19,389 bases of DNA from Campylobacterota bacterium. Lineage in GTDB: Bacteria > Campylobacterota > Campylobacteria > Campylobacterales > SZUA-545. Position 1 is the first letter of the stretch. Every line of letters begins with the position of its first letter. Location of the stretch: the NCBI GenBank assembly GCA_003561815.1, contig PWVP01000185.1, forward strand, positions 1 to 19,389, given 5' to 3'. The notes beneath the pieces are model-generated. The model was not told where the DNA came from and ran no database searches. It saw nothing but the letters and a program-made list of their open reading frames with translations. Positions 6,719 through 14,051 of the stretch are shown in pieces. Both the position numbers and the translations under genes were made by a program.

Positions 6719-7564
6719 ATGAAAGAGATTTTTGAGGCGGTCGGTAAGGCGGCTTTTCGGATACAAGAGGCGCTCAGCTACGACGATACCGGCTACGCCG
6801 ATAACAAAAACGCCACCGGCGATGTGCAGCTCAAGCTGGATATCAAAAGCGACTATATCGTCGAGGAGGAGCTCTCACGCATCCCCACTGTAAAAGCACT
6901 GGCCAGCGAAGAGAAGGATCAGGTGGATCTGGTCAACGAGTCGGGCCGCTATATTATCGGTTACGACCCGCTGGACGGCTCATCGCTGGCCGATGTCAAC
7001 CTCTCGGTTGGATCGATCTTTGGGATCTATGAGGGGGACCTTAATGGCCCCAGCCTCAAAGCCGCCATCTATGTGGTCTACGGCCCCCGTATTGAGCTGG
7101 TGAGCGCTTATCGTGATCGCGTGGAGCTGTGGCGGCTGGATCGAAACGGAAAGTTCAGCTTCGTGCAGACGCTCTCACTTAAAGAGCGGGGCAAGCTTCT
7201 AGCGCCCGGCGGCACACAAAAGCACTGGTATCCTCACCACAAAACAATGGTAGATGCGCTGTTTCAAGAGGGGTATCGGCTGCGCTACTCTGGCGGGATG
7301 GTGCCGGATCTGCATCAGATTCTGATTAAGGGCGGTGGGCTCTTTGCCTATCCGGGAACCAGCGATAAGCCCGAGGGGAAGCTGCGGCTGGTTTTTGAGG
7401 TGCTCCCCTTTGCGTTTGTCTATGAGATGGCCGGTGGGGAGGCGATTGACGATCGGGGCCGTCGGCTGATGGAGTACACGGTGGCTGGCCACCACGACAC
7501 CTGCCCCTGCTTCTTTGGCTCCCGCGAGGAGATCGGGGCTGTCAAGCGGGCCTATGGCATCTGA
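6719..7564 (+). CDS. fbp: class I fructose-1,6-bisphosphatase
   Basis: This 281-residue enzyme hydrolyses fructose 1,6-bisphosphate to fructose 6-phosphate in the cytoplasm, the committed step of gluconeogenesis. The metal-binding motif DPLDGSS is at residues 83-89, preceded by the LASEEKD glutamates. The sugar-phosphate site region is represented by LRYSGGMVPDLHQIL and GGLFAYPGT. Near the end, VYEMAGGEAID supplies the last metal-binding Glu. It is somewhat shorter than the E. coli class I enzyme (about 332 residues), as in Campylobacter. It lies two bases after mobB and its last 11 bases overlap the next small gene, so three genes form one unit. In an organism fixing carbon through pyruvate it would feed hexose and cell-wall synthesis; that role is inferred. 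Confidence 0.94.
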   Translation: MKEIFEAVGKAAFRIQEALSYDDTGYADNKNATGDVQLKLDIKSDYIVEEELSRIPTVKALASEEKDQVDLVNESGRYIIGYDPLDGSSLADVNLSVGSIFGIYEGDLNGPSLKAAIYVVYGPRIELVSAYRDRVELWRLDRNGKFSFVQTLSLKERGKLLAPGGTQKHWYPHHKTMVDALFQEGYRLRYSGGMVPDLHQILIKGGGLFAYPGTSDKPEGKLRLVFEVLPFAFVYEMAGGEAIDDRGRRLMEYTVAGHHDTCPCFFGSREEIGAVKRAYGI

Positions 7565-7757
7565 AGAGCAGGTACTCGACTCGTATGAGCAGCAGCGCGA
7601 GGAGCTAAGAGAGCGGCTTGTGGCGTGCCAGCAGGCACAGGGAGTCAAAAGCTGTCTGGCCTGCCAGGAGCTGATCGGCTGCAAGCTGCGCCAAGGCTAT
7701 GTCGATGCCGTCTATCGCAGCATGAGCAAAGGCGATACCGGCGGCTTTGAGTTTTGA
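7554..7757 (+). CDS. 67-residue conserved four-cysteine protein
   Basis: ATG at 7554 opens a 67-residue protein whose start overlaps the last 11 bases of fbp. An earlier in-frame ATG at 7515 lies well inside fbp and is unlikely. The first half is a charged helix (YEQQREELRERLVACQQ). The second half has Cys25, Cys34, Cys37 and Cys43 and ends YVDAVYRSMSKG then GGFEF. The four cysteines could bind zinc or an Fe-S cluster; this is inference. I recall a similar small protein next to fbp in Campylobacter genomes with the same FEF ending, without a known function. The tight overlap implies translation coupled to fbp. Confidence 0.75.
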   Translation: MASEEQVLDSYEQQREELRERLVACQQAQGVKSCLACQELIGCKLRQGYVDAVYRSMSKGDTGGFEF

Positions 7758-7783
7758 TGCGTTCAGCGATGATCGGCTAAAAT
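7754..7783 (+). promoter_or_regulatory. candidate promoter for the polysaccharide operon
   Basis: TTGATG (7754-7759), an 18-base spacer and TAAAAT (7778-7783) form a sigma-70-like promoter starting near 7790. It overlaps the stop of the preceding gene. A second -10-like TAGAAT is at 7795-7800. The leader carries AAGTGAG before the ATG at 7822. Confidence 0.42.
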
Positions 7784-7821
7784 AGTGTTAGATTTAGAAT
7801 CTTCATACACGAAGTGAGACC

Positions 7822-8664
7822 ATGAGCCAAACGCACCAAAATGCACCAACCCCCCCTAATGAGGATGAGATCGATCTAAGAGAGCTGGTGGGGACACTTC
7901 TGGATTATAAATACGCCATCGCCACCATCACAGCTGCCGTCACGGCGCTGGGTCTGCTCTATGCGTTTGTGCTGGCCACACCGGTCTATGAGGCGCGGGC
8001 GGTTGCGCAGATGGGTTACTATATGGACGGCACCAGCAAGAGGGCATTTCTTAAGGCCTCTGAGGTGGCGCCGGAGGTTGAGCTTCTGCTGGAGATTGAT
8101 CGTGAGCCCGATCAGCCGCGCACAGCCTGGCTGGAGCGGATAGGGCAGCTGGAGCGGACCGCCTATCTGGAGATTGTGGCCCGATCGCACACCCCAGGTG
8201 GTGCTCGTGAGCAGATAGGTGAGGTGGTGCAGATGGTTCGCGCGATGGAGCGTGAGCAACTAGACCTCGCTAAAGAGGTCCGCCTGGAGGAGCTGCAGGA
8301 GATGAGAGAGGAGGCAGCGACCATCAGGGTGCAGATTGCAGCCATAGAGAGTGCGCTTGAGCGGGCTCGTGCTGCTGAGCCGGCACTGGTGGCGCTCTTT
8401 ACGGTCGAGCAGCAAAACCGTGAACGGCGACTGCTTTCACTGGAGCGCGATCAGAACAAGCTCGAGCGCCGGATTGCGGCGATGGAGGCCTTTCACCCTG
8501 CTGCGCCGATAGCCGATTGGATTCAGGATAGCCAGTCGCCTGTGGCGCCCAAAAAGAAGCTGATTGTTGCCGTCTCGCTGGTGGCCGGGGGGATGCTGGC
8601 GATCTTTGGGGTCTTTTTCTGGGAGTTTGCCCGTAGCTTTAGTCGCTACCGTCAGGGTCGATAA
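7822..8664 (+). CDS. Wzz-like polysaccharide chain-length determinant protein
   Basis: This 280-residue inner-membrane protein has the Wzz plan. A short cytoplasmic N-terminus (DEIDLRELVGTLLDYKY) leads to a first membrane helix at about residues 33-54. A long periplasmic region is rich in coiled coil (about residues 150-225, many Glu, Arg, Gln). A proline-containing stretch SPVAPKKK precedes the second membrane helix (about 250-272) and a short basic tail. Wzz proteins set the length of O-antigen, capsule or exopolysaccharide chains together with the Wzy polymerase. No kinase domain is attached, so it is the O-antigen/ECA type rather than a Wzc type. It is first in a three-gene operon; the polymerase and flippase are not in the window. 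Confidence 0.82.
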   Translation: MSQTHQNAPTPPNEDEIDLRELVGTLLDYKYAIATITAAVTALGLLYAFVLATPVYEARAVAQMGYYMDGTSKRAFLKASEVAPEVELLLEIDREPDQPRTAWLERIGQLERTAYLEIVARSHTPGGAREQIGEVVQMVRAMEREQLDLAKEVRLEELQEMREEAATIRVQIAAIESALERARAAEPALVALFTVEQQNRERRLLSLERDQNKLERRIAAMEAFHPAAPIADWIQDSQSPVAPKKKLIVAVSLVAGGMLAIFGVFFWEFARSFSRYRQGR

Positions 8665-8673
8665 GCAGCTGCT

Positions 8674-9594
8674 ATGGTCATACTTGGCAACCACTACACG
8701 CTGCTACCTTGGGAGGAGGAGCTTCTTTTAAAGCGCCCCGGTGTGGGGCAGGTCATCTCGATCGAGCAGTACCCCGATCCCGATGAGACCATTGCGCGAC
8801 TGGGGGAGATGATCGAGACTCATCGTATCAAGTTTGTGGTGCTCAATCTCCCGCGCCCCGCCTCTCGCAAACTGATCGCCTATCTCACCCGGCTCGATCT
8901 AAAGGGTGTGGAGTTTCTGACGCTGGAGCGCTTCATGGAGCGCTTTTTGGGTAAATGTTTTATCCCTGATGAGGAGAGCGCGCTTCGGTTTTTGCAGGAG
9001 ATTCACCATCTAAACTGGTTTCAGCGCATCCAGAAGGGGGTGATTGACTATCTGGGTGCACTTCTTCTGGTGCTGCTGGCCTGGCCAGTGATGATCTGGG
9101 CGGCCTGCCGCATCCGTCGAGAGTCGCTCGGTCCGGTCTTTTTCTCCCAAAACCGTGTCGGTCGTGACGGCCACCTCTTTCGCTGTATGAAGTTTCGATC
9201 GATGCATCACGACTGCCACTTTGATCCCTACACCCAAAAAGATGACGATCGGATCTTTGACTTTGGCCACTTTATGCGCCGCGCGCGTATCGATGAGTTG
9301 CCCCAGCTTTTTAATGTCCTAAAAGGCGAAATGGCGCTCATCGGCCCCCGCGCAGAGTGGGATATTCTGGTCGGGGAGTATGAGGAGCAGATTCCCTACT
9401 ACAACGAGCGCCACCTGGTCAAGCCAGGCATCACCGGATGGGCACAGGTTAACTACCCCTACGGAACCGGTCCAGAGGATGCTCGCCAGAAACTGATGTA
9501 CGATCTCTACTATATCAAACACTGGTCAATCTGGCTCGATTTTAAGATCGCGTTTAAAACGATCGGTGTGGTACTGAAACGAAAAGGACGCTAA
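8674..9594 (+). CDS. polyprenyl-phosphate sugar-1-phosphate transferase
   Basis: This 306-residue protein would start a surface glycan by moving a sugar-1-phosphate from a UDP-sugar to undecaprenyl phosphate at the inner membrane. Its catalytic part (about residue 115 onward) has one hydrophobic segment (123-147), then KFRSM (173-177), the Asp-Glu pair in RIDELPQLFNVLKGEM (D207, E208), ALIGPRAEW, and KPGITGWAQVNY (from 250). The first 110 residues form a soluble alpha/beta-like domain. They resemble the nucleotide-binding-like domain of longer WcaJ/PssY-type enzymes, but without the four preceding membrane helices. It starts nine bases after wzz and ends on a TAATG overlap with the dehydrogenase gene. 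The sugar cannot be told from sequence. Confidence 0.86.
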   Translation: MVILGNHYTLLPWEEELLLKRPGVGQVISIEQYPDPDETIARLGEMIETHRIKFVVLNLPRPASRKLIAYLTRLDLKGVEFLTLERFMERFLGKCFIPDEESALRFLQEIHHLNWFQRIQKGVIDYLGALLLVLLAWPVMIWAACRIRRESLGPVFFSQNRVGRDGHLFRCMKFRSMHHDCHFDPYTQKDDDRIFDFGHFMRRARIDELPQLFNVLKGEMALIGPRAEWDILVGEYEEQIPYYNERHLVKPGITGWAQVNYPYGTGPEDARQKLMYDLYYIKHWSIWLDFKIAFKTIGVVLKRKGR

Positions 9595-10865
9595 TGCAAC
9601 AAGAGCAGACGATCGCCGTTGTGGGTCTGGGCTATGTGGGCCTGCCGCTGGCAGCCGAGTTTGGCAAAACACGCACAACGATCGGTTTTGATATCAATCC
9701 GCAGCGCATTGAGGAGCTCTCAAACGGACACGATCGAACCCGTGAGCTCACCGCTGAACAGCTTGCAGCAGCCAGGCACCTGAGCTTCACCACCCAGCTC
9801 AGCCAGATCGCCTCAGCCAGCATCTACATCGTCACGGTTCCCACGCCGATCGATGCCCATAAAAGCCCCGATCTTACGCCACTGATTAAGGCGAGCGAGA
9901 GCATCGGTCGGGTGCTTAAAAAGGGTGATATCGTTATCTATGAGTCGACGGTCTATCCTGGCTGTACCGAGGAGGAGTGTGTGCCGGTCCTGGAAAAAGA
10001 GAGCGGCCTGAAGTTTAATGACGAGTTCTTCTGCGGCTACTCCCCCGAGCGGATCAACCCCGGTGATAAAGAGCACACTGTGAGCAAAATCCTCAAGGTG
10101 ACCAGCGGCAGCACGCCTGAGATTGCCGATCGGGTTGATGCGCTCTATGCCGAGATTATCACCGCAGGAACCTACAAGGCGAGCAGCATCAAGGTGGCCG
10201 AGGCGGCCAAGGTGATTGAGAACGCCCAGCGGGATATCAATATCGCCTTTGTCAATGAGCTTTCGCTCATCTTTGGACGGCTCGGGATCGACACGGCCGA
10301 GGTGCTGGAGGCGGCGGGCACGAAGTGGAACTTTCTACCCTTTCGCCCCGGACTGGTGGGTGGCCACTGTATCGGGGTCGATCCCTACTACCTCACCTAC
10401 AAGGCTGAGTCGATCGGTTATCACCCCCAGGTGATTCTCGCCGGTCGGCGCATCAATGATGGCATGGGGGCCTATGTGGCCAGCCAGACTGTGAAGCGGA
10501 TGATCAAAAAGGGCCAGAAGATCGAGGGGGCGAAGGTGCTGGTGCTGGGTATCACCTTTAAGGAGAACTGCCCCGATATTCGAAACTCCCGGGTCATTGA
10601 TATCATCCGGGAGCTGCAGGAGTTTGGCTGTACCGTGAGTGTCTGCGATCCTTGGGCCGATCAGGCAGAGGTGGCACACGAGTATGGGGCGATCGACTTT
10701 AGAAACGACCCTGAGAGCCTGGAGGGCGGTTATGGGGCGGTGATTGCCGCCGTCGGTCACCAGGAGCTTCGATCGCTCAACCCCCGCAGCCTGACCACCA
10801 CAGAGGGGGTGGTGTTTGATGTCAAAGGGATCTTTGATAAAGCGCTGGTGGATGCGAGGCTTTAG
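9594..10865 (+). CDS. UDP-N-acetylhexosamine 6-dehydrogenase (WbpO/TviB-like)
   Basis: This 423-residue cytosolic enzyme uses two NAD+ to oxidise C6 of a UDP-sugar to a uronic acid. The Rossmann motif GLGYVGLPLA starts at residue 11. The mid-domain has YESTVYPGCTEEE and YSPERINPGDK, and the catalytic Cys259 sits in GGHCIGVDPYYL. A second nucleotide-binding domain with ITFKENCPDIRNS follows. The ESTVYPG, SPERINPGD and HCIGVDPYYL forms fit the WbpO/TviB/WbpA group acting on UDP-GalNAc or UDP-GlcNAc rather than UDP-glucose dehydrogenase. It starts inside the preceding stop (TAATG) with AAAAGGA upstream. The gene ends in an intrinsic terminator that spans its stop codon, and overlaps echF by four bases. 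Confidence 0.88.
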   Translation: MQQEQTIAVVGLGYVGLPLAAEFGKTRTTIGFDINPQRIEELSNGHDRTRELTAEQLAAARHLSFTTQLSQIASASIYIVTVPTPIDAHKSPDLTPLIKASESIGRVLKKGDIVIYESTVYPGCTEEECVPVLEKESGLKFNDEFFCGYSPERINPGDKEHTVSKILKVTSGSTPEIADRVDALYAEIITAGTYKASSIKVAEAAKVIENAQRDINIAFVNELSLIFGRLGIDTAEVLEAAGTKWNFLPFRPGLVGGHCIGVDPYYLTYKAESIGYHPQVILAGRRINDGMGAYVASQTVKRMIKKGQKIEGAKVLVLGITFKENCPDIRNSRVIDIIRELQEFGCTVSVCDPWADQAEVAHEYGAIDFRNDPESLEGGYGAVIAAVGHQELRSLNPRSLTTTEGVVFDVKGIFDKALVDARL

Positions 10866-10879
10866 CGCTTCGCCTTTTT
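10854..10879 (+). terminator. intrinsic terminator of the polysaccharide operon, spanning two stop codons
   Basis: GCGAGGC (10854-10860) pairs with GCTTCGC (10867-10873) over seven base pairs, one of them G-U, with a 6-base loop. CTTTTT follows. The loop contains the stop of the dehydrogenase gene, and the T run lies opposite Lys codons at the end of echF. On the other strand there is no T run after the hairpin, so it should work only for plus-strand transcription. Confidence 0.65.
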
Positions 10880-11263
10880 GTAGCGCACCTTGGACGCTAC
10901 CGCCTCTTTCTCCATCGCAAACCACCGCTTGCTAATGGCCGGGTCGCTGCTGCTCAAGACCGGCCGCTCCTCCTGCCAAAGCGCCTCATCGGGCTTAGGG
11001 CAGGCGCGGACACACTCGCCACAGTAGATGCAGAGGTAGGGGTTGTGGTGGTAGCTCTCCTTGCCAGCAGCATCACGGATAAACAGAATCGCCGCAGGCG
11101 GGCACGCCTTTTCGCACTTCAGGCAGAAGATACACGCCTCTTCGCTATAGCCGATCGCCCCCCGCGAGCCGCTAACGGGCGCGCGCGCGGCCGCCTCTTT
11201 GGGGGTGAGGGTGTCGGGTTTTTTGAAGAGATTAAGCAGCGCTTCGATTAGGGCTTTAAACAT
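10862..11263 (-). CDS. echF: Ech-type hydrogenase ferredoxin subunit EchF (NuoI-like)
   Basis: This 133-residue protein carries two [4Fe-4S] motifs. The first has C44, C47, C50 and C54 (CIFCLKCEKACPPAA); the second has C78, C81, C84 and C88 (CIYCGECVRACPKP). It is homologous to NuoI and would pass electrons between soluble ferredoxin and the hydrogenase small subunit on the cytoplasmic face. The start ATG at 11263 has GAGAGG directly upstream. It is the last gene of the operon, six bases after echE, matching the order A-B-C-D-E-F of known Ech operons. A basic tail (KKAKR) ends the protein. The stop overlaps that of the convergent dehydrogenase gene by four bases. Confidence 0.86.
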   Translation of the reverse strand: MFKALIEALLNLFKKPDTLTPKEAAARAPVSGSRGAIGYSEEACIFCLKCEKACPPAAILFIRDAAGKESYHHNPYLCIYCGECVRACPKPDEALWQEERPVLSSSDPAISKRWFAMEKEAVASKVRYKKAKR

Positions 11264-11269
11264 CCTCTC

Positions 11270-12355
11270 TCACTTTGCGGTACAGCTCATGCAGGGATCC
11301 AGACTGGCCAGGATCGCCGGAATGCTACTGTACTCCTGGCCTAAAAAGATCGCCTCAAAGGCCTTAAGATTAGCATAGGTGGGGGTGCGGATGCGCAGTC
11401 GCTCAAAGATCGCCCCCCCATTACCGCGCACATAGTAAAACAGCTCGCCCCTAGGCGCCTCAATCCGCGCCATCGCTTCCCCTTTGGGTCTGCCCCGCAC
11501 CTTGCTAAGGTGCGCCCCCTCTGGCAGCCCCTCTAAAATCCTCTCAATCAGCTCAATGCTCTGCGCGATCTCCTCAAGCCGAAGGCGGTTGCGCGCATAG
11601 AGATCCCCCTCCAAAGCGACGATCGGCTCAAAGCCCAAGGCACGATAGGGCAGGTGACTGCTCTCGATTCGGATATCGGTACGCACCCCCGCTGCCCGCG
11701 CGATCGGTCCGACGGTGCCCAGCCGGTACGCCTCCTCAAGGGTGATAGCGCCCACCCCCTTAAAGCGCATCTGTGTGCTCCAGTTGGCCTCAAAGCGATC
11801 GCGCAGCCCTGAGAGCACGCTTTTAAGCGCACCCACTTTAGCCAGAAGCGCCTGTGCGCACTGGCTGTCCATATCCCGCGTGACACCCCCTAAGGTGGCG
11901 TAGTCAAACTGCACCCGGTTGCCACTGAGAATCTCTTGTGCCTCCATCACCCGCTCACGCTCCATCATGGTGTGCATAAAGAGCGCCTCATAGCCGCTGC
12001 TTTCAGCCACATGGGCCAGGCAGAGCATGTGTGAGTGGATCCGATCAAACTCCAGTGCGAGCATCCGAAGCCACTGGGCGCGTTCGCTCACCATACACTC
12101 GACGATCTGCTCGGTGGCCAGCACCGCTGCGGTGGAGTGGGTGATAGCGCAGAGTCCGCACACCCGCGCCACCACGAAGGGCACCTTTTTAAAGTCAAAC
12201 CGGTTCATGCAGGCGTGCTCCACGCCGCGGTGGACATACCCCATATCGCTTCGCACGCTGACAATCCGCTCATTCTCGGTACTAAAGTCAAGCCGCAGGG
12301 GTTCAAGCAAAGCGGCGTGCTGGCTGCCCAGGGGGATATGCAGCTGCTTAATCAT
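11270..12355 (-). CDS. echE: group 4 [NiFe]-hydrogenase large subunit EchE (NuoD-like)
   Basis: This 361-residue catalytic subunit keeps both nickel-binding pairs: C66 and C69 in RVCGLCAITHS near the N-terminus, and C355 and C358 in DPCMSC at the very end. It is therefore a real hydrogenase and not a Complex I NuoD, which lacks these cysteines. It would make or consume H2 at a Ni-Fe centre on the cytoplasmic side. The protein stops three residues after the last Cys (TAK), so it lacks the C-terminal peptide that maturation proteases remove from most [NiFe] enzymes; EchE and CooH are known for this. ATG at 12355 overlaps the echD stop by 8 bases. Confidence 0.92.
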   Translation of the reverse strand: MIKQLHIPLGSQHAALLEPLRLDFSTENERIVSVRSDMGYVHRGVEHACMNRFDFKKVPFVVARVCGLCAITHSTAAVLATEQIVECMVSERAQWLRMLALEFDRIHSHMLCLAHVAESSGYEALFMHTMMERERVMEAQEILSGNRVQFDYATLGGVTRDMDSQCAQALLAKVGALKSVLSGLRDRFEANWSTQMRFKGVGAITLEEAYRLGTVGPIARAAGVRTDIRIESSHLPYRALGFEPIVALEGDLYARNRLRLEEIAQSIELIERILEGLPEGAHLSKVRGRPKGEAMARIEAPRGELFYYVRGNGGAIFERLRIRTPTYANLKAFEAIFLGQEYSSIPAILASLDPCMSCTAK

Positions 12356-12707
12356 CGTCGCGCTCCCTGGGGGTCTTTAGAAGTGGCGCACGCGGCGCGT
12401 CGGGCTCTAAAAAGAGGCCCGGTTTAGCCCCCTCGAAGGCGACTCCTAACAGATCGCACATCTCCGCTTCACCCAGCGCACTAGCGGGGATGAGGGCTGC
12501 CAGGGAGGGCAGTGGTGCCTGGTACGCTACGCAGCTACTCAAGATCACCGGCTCCTCATCCCGCCCGATCGGCACAAAGATCCAGTCGATGAGTAGCTCC
12601 GCGCCGGTGTCGGTGGCATTGACGGTCAAAAACCGCCACCGCGTCGGGTCATAAAAGGCGCGAACCTCCCCTAAGAGCCTATCGGGCGTAATCTCAGTTC
12701 GTCTCAT
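12348..12707 (-). CDS. echD: Ech-type hydrogenase subunit EchD (NuoC-like)
   Basis: The likely start is ATG at 12707, preceded by AAAGG, giving 119 residues (MRRTEITPDRLL). A longer frame begins at 12797, deep inside echC, and its extra 30 residues read like out-of-frame sequence. The C-terminal half, with ALGEAEMCDLLGVAFEGAK, resembles the E-x-E-x-x-D-L-hydrophobic-G-x-x-F-x-G region of NuoC and of the NuoC-like part of HycE. It binds no cofactor and joins the large and small subunits. It overlaps echC by 14 bases and echE by 8 bases. EchD is the least conserved subunit, so the call leans on context as well as this motif. Confidence 0.8.
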   Translation of the reverse strand: MRRTEITPDRLLGEVRAFYDPTRWRFLTVNATDTGAELLIDWIFVPIGRDEEPVILSSCVAYQAPLPSLAALIPASALGEAEMCDLLGVAFEGAKPGLFLEPDAPRAPLLKTPRERDDD

Positions 12708-13218
12708 CAGAAACCTTTGCGGCCATCTGGCGGCGGATGGTCTGCTCGCCACTGCAGTAGAGCGGCCCTCTAAGCTGAAAGGGCCGCTCAATCTCATGGC
12801 TTTTGTGCTCTAAAATCTCCAGGGCGCGGGCTACCCCCTCAATAATCTGCTCCGGGCGTGCCGCGCAGCCAGCCACATAGCTATCGACCGGAATAAACTG
12901 ATCGACCCCATCGCCCACATGGTACATATGGCGAAAGATGCCTCCACTGCAGGTGCAGCTTCCGACAGCGACAACCACCTTAGGCTCAGCCATCTGGGTA
13001 TAGAGCTCCACGAGCCGATCGCGGCTTCGGTGGGTGACCGGGCCGGTGACCAGGAGGATGTCGGCCTGTTTGGGGTTGCCGCGATTCAGGATGCCCAGCC
13101 GCTCCACATCGTAACGCGGCGCCAAACAGGCGAGAATCTCGATATCGCAGCCGTTGCAGCTGCCAGCATTATAGTGAAGAATCCAGGGTGACTTTTTTCG
13201 AAAGCGCTCGAGTCTCAT
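12694..13218 (-). CDS. echC: Ech-type hydrogenase small subunit EchC (NuoB-like)
   Basis: This 174-residue protein holds the proximal [4Fe-4S] cluster next to the Ni-Fe site. Its four ligands are C21 and C24 (GSCNGCDIE), C88 (VGSCTCSGG) and C118 (AGCAARPE). The GCAARPE form, in place of GCPPRP, is the one I associate with Ech-type small subunits. There is no twin-arginine signal and no medial or distal cluster domain, as expected for a group 4 enzyme on the cytoplasmic face. ATG at 13218 overlaps the echB stop as ATGA. The last part (about 155-174) is a variable tail. Confidence 0.92.
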   Translation of the reverse strand: MRLERFRKKSPWILHYNAGSCNGCDIEILACLAPRYDVERLGILNRGNPKQADILLVTGPVTHRSRDRLVELYTQMAEPKVVVAVGSCTCSGGIFRHMYHVGDGVDQFIPVDSYVAGCAARPEQIIEGVARALEILEHKSHEIERPFQLRGPLYCSGEQTIRRQMAAKVSDETN

Positions 13219-14051
13219 TGTATCCCTATCAGCAGGAGATTGATGGCCCCTAGCGGCAGCGAGAGCCCCAGTGTGATGGCGACGGTCTGCTGCCAGTTGA
13301 GCCGGGTCGTGGCGTTATCCACCAGCGTCACCAGCAGAAACACCACCGCAGCCAGCGCGAGCCCCAGAAGCCAGTTGGCCCCGCCAAAGAGCACGATAAA
13401 GGCGTAAGCAAAGAGGTACTCCAGCCACCGGGCGGTATAGAGCGCCTCATAAAAGAGGCCCGAGTACTCGATCTCGGCGCCACCGATAATCTCCTGATGC
13501 GCCTCAGCCATATCAAAGGGACTCTTTTTGAGCTTGGCCGGCATCACGATGATAATGGCGATCACGATCCCCCACATCGCCCAGAGCGGGGCACTGGAGA
13601 GCTCAAAGACCGCTTTCGCCTCGAAGCTGCCACTGAGGAAATAGAACCCCACACCCGCGAGTAAGAAGATGGGCTCATAGGCCAAGATCGCCAGAAGCTG
13701 CCGCATGCCACCCAGCTGGCTATAGACCGACCGCACACTAAAGGCTGCCACAATCAGAAAGCTATTGGCCAGCAGGTGCATAAAGATCACCATCAGCAGA
13801 TCGCCACCGCTTAGCAGCACCGCCAGAGCCAGCCACATCCCCAGAAAGTGGAGTATCCCCAGATAGCCGTGCAGGGAGTGGACCACCATCGGTCGCTTAT
13901 CGATCAGCTTAAAAAAGTCATAAAACGGCTGCATCAGCGGCGGCCCGGCCCGGCGCTGCATCCGCGCTTTGAGTTTGCGCTCCATGCCGTAGAGCACCCC
14001 GCCAATCAGTGGCGCCAAGAGAATAAGAAGCCACCCCACTACGCCACCCAC
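13215..14051 (-). CDS. echB: Ech-type hydrogenase membrane subunit EchB (NuoH/HycD-like)
   Basis: This 278-residue integral membrane protein has about eight hydrophobic segments. It carries the NuoH family signatures ERKLKARMQRRAGPP after the first helix and KKSPFDMAEAHQEIIGGAE in the central loop, the acidic loop that faces the catalytic module. It anchors the hydrogenase to the membrane and links electron transfer to ion movement. The start is taken as GTG at 14051, preceded by AGGGGG seven bases away, giving a 13-base overlap with echA. GTG at 14039, touching the echA TAG, is an alternative. Confidence 0.9.
   Translation of the reverse strand: MGGVVGWLLILLAPLIGGVLYGMERKLKARMQRRAGPPLMQPFYDFFKLIDKRPMVVHSLHGYLGILHFLGMWLALAVLLSGGDLLMVIFMHLLANSFLIVAAFSVRSVYSQLGGMRQLLAILAYEPIFLLAGVGFYFLSGSFEAKAVFELSSAPLWAMWGIVIAIIIVMPAKLKKSPFDMAEAHQEIIGGAEIEYSGLFYEALYTARWLEYLFAYAFIVLFGGANWLLGLALAAVVFLLVTLVDNATTRLNWQQTVAITLGLSLPLGAINLLLIGIQ

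Noticed and set aside
10335..10925. Minus-strand open frame across the dehydrogenase and echF ends
   Set aside because: It is antisense to a well-supported dehydrogenase and out of frame with echF; it shows no motif.
11096..11112. Hairpin AGGCG-GGCA-CGCCT followed by T residues on the plus strand
   Set aside because: Only a 5-bp stem, inside echF, and more than 200 bases beyond the better terminator at 10854-10879.
12708..12797. N-terminal extension of echD
   Set aside because: The extra 30 residues overlap echC and look like out-of-frame translation; ATG at 12707 has a ribosome binding site.
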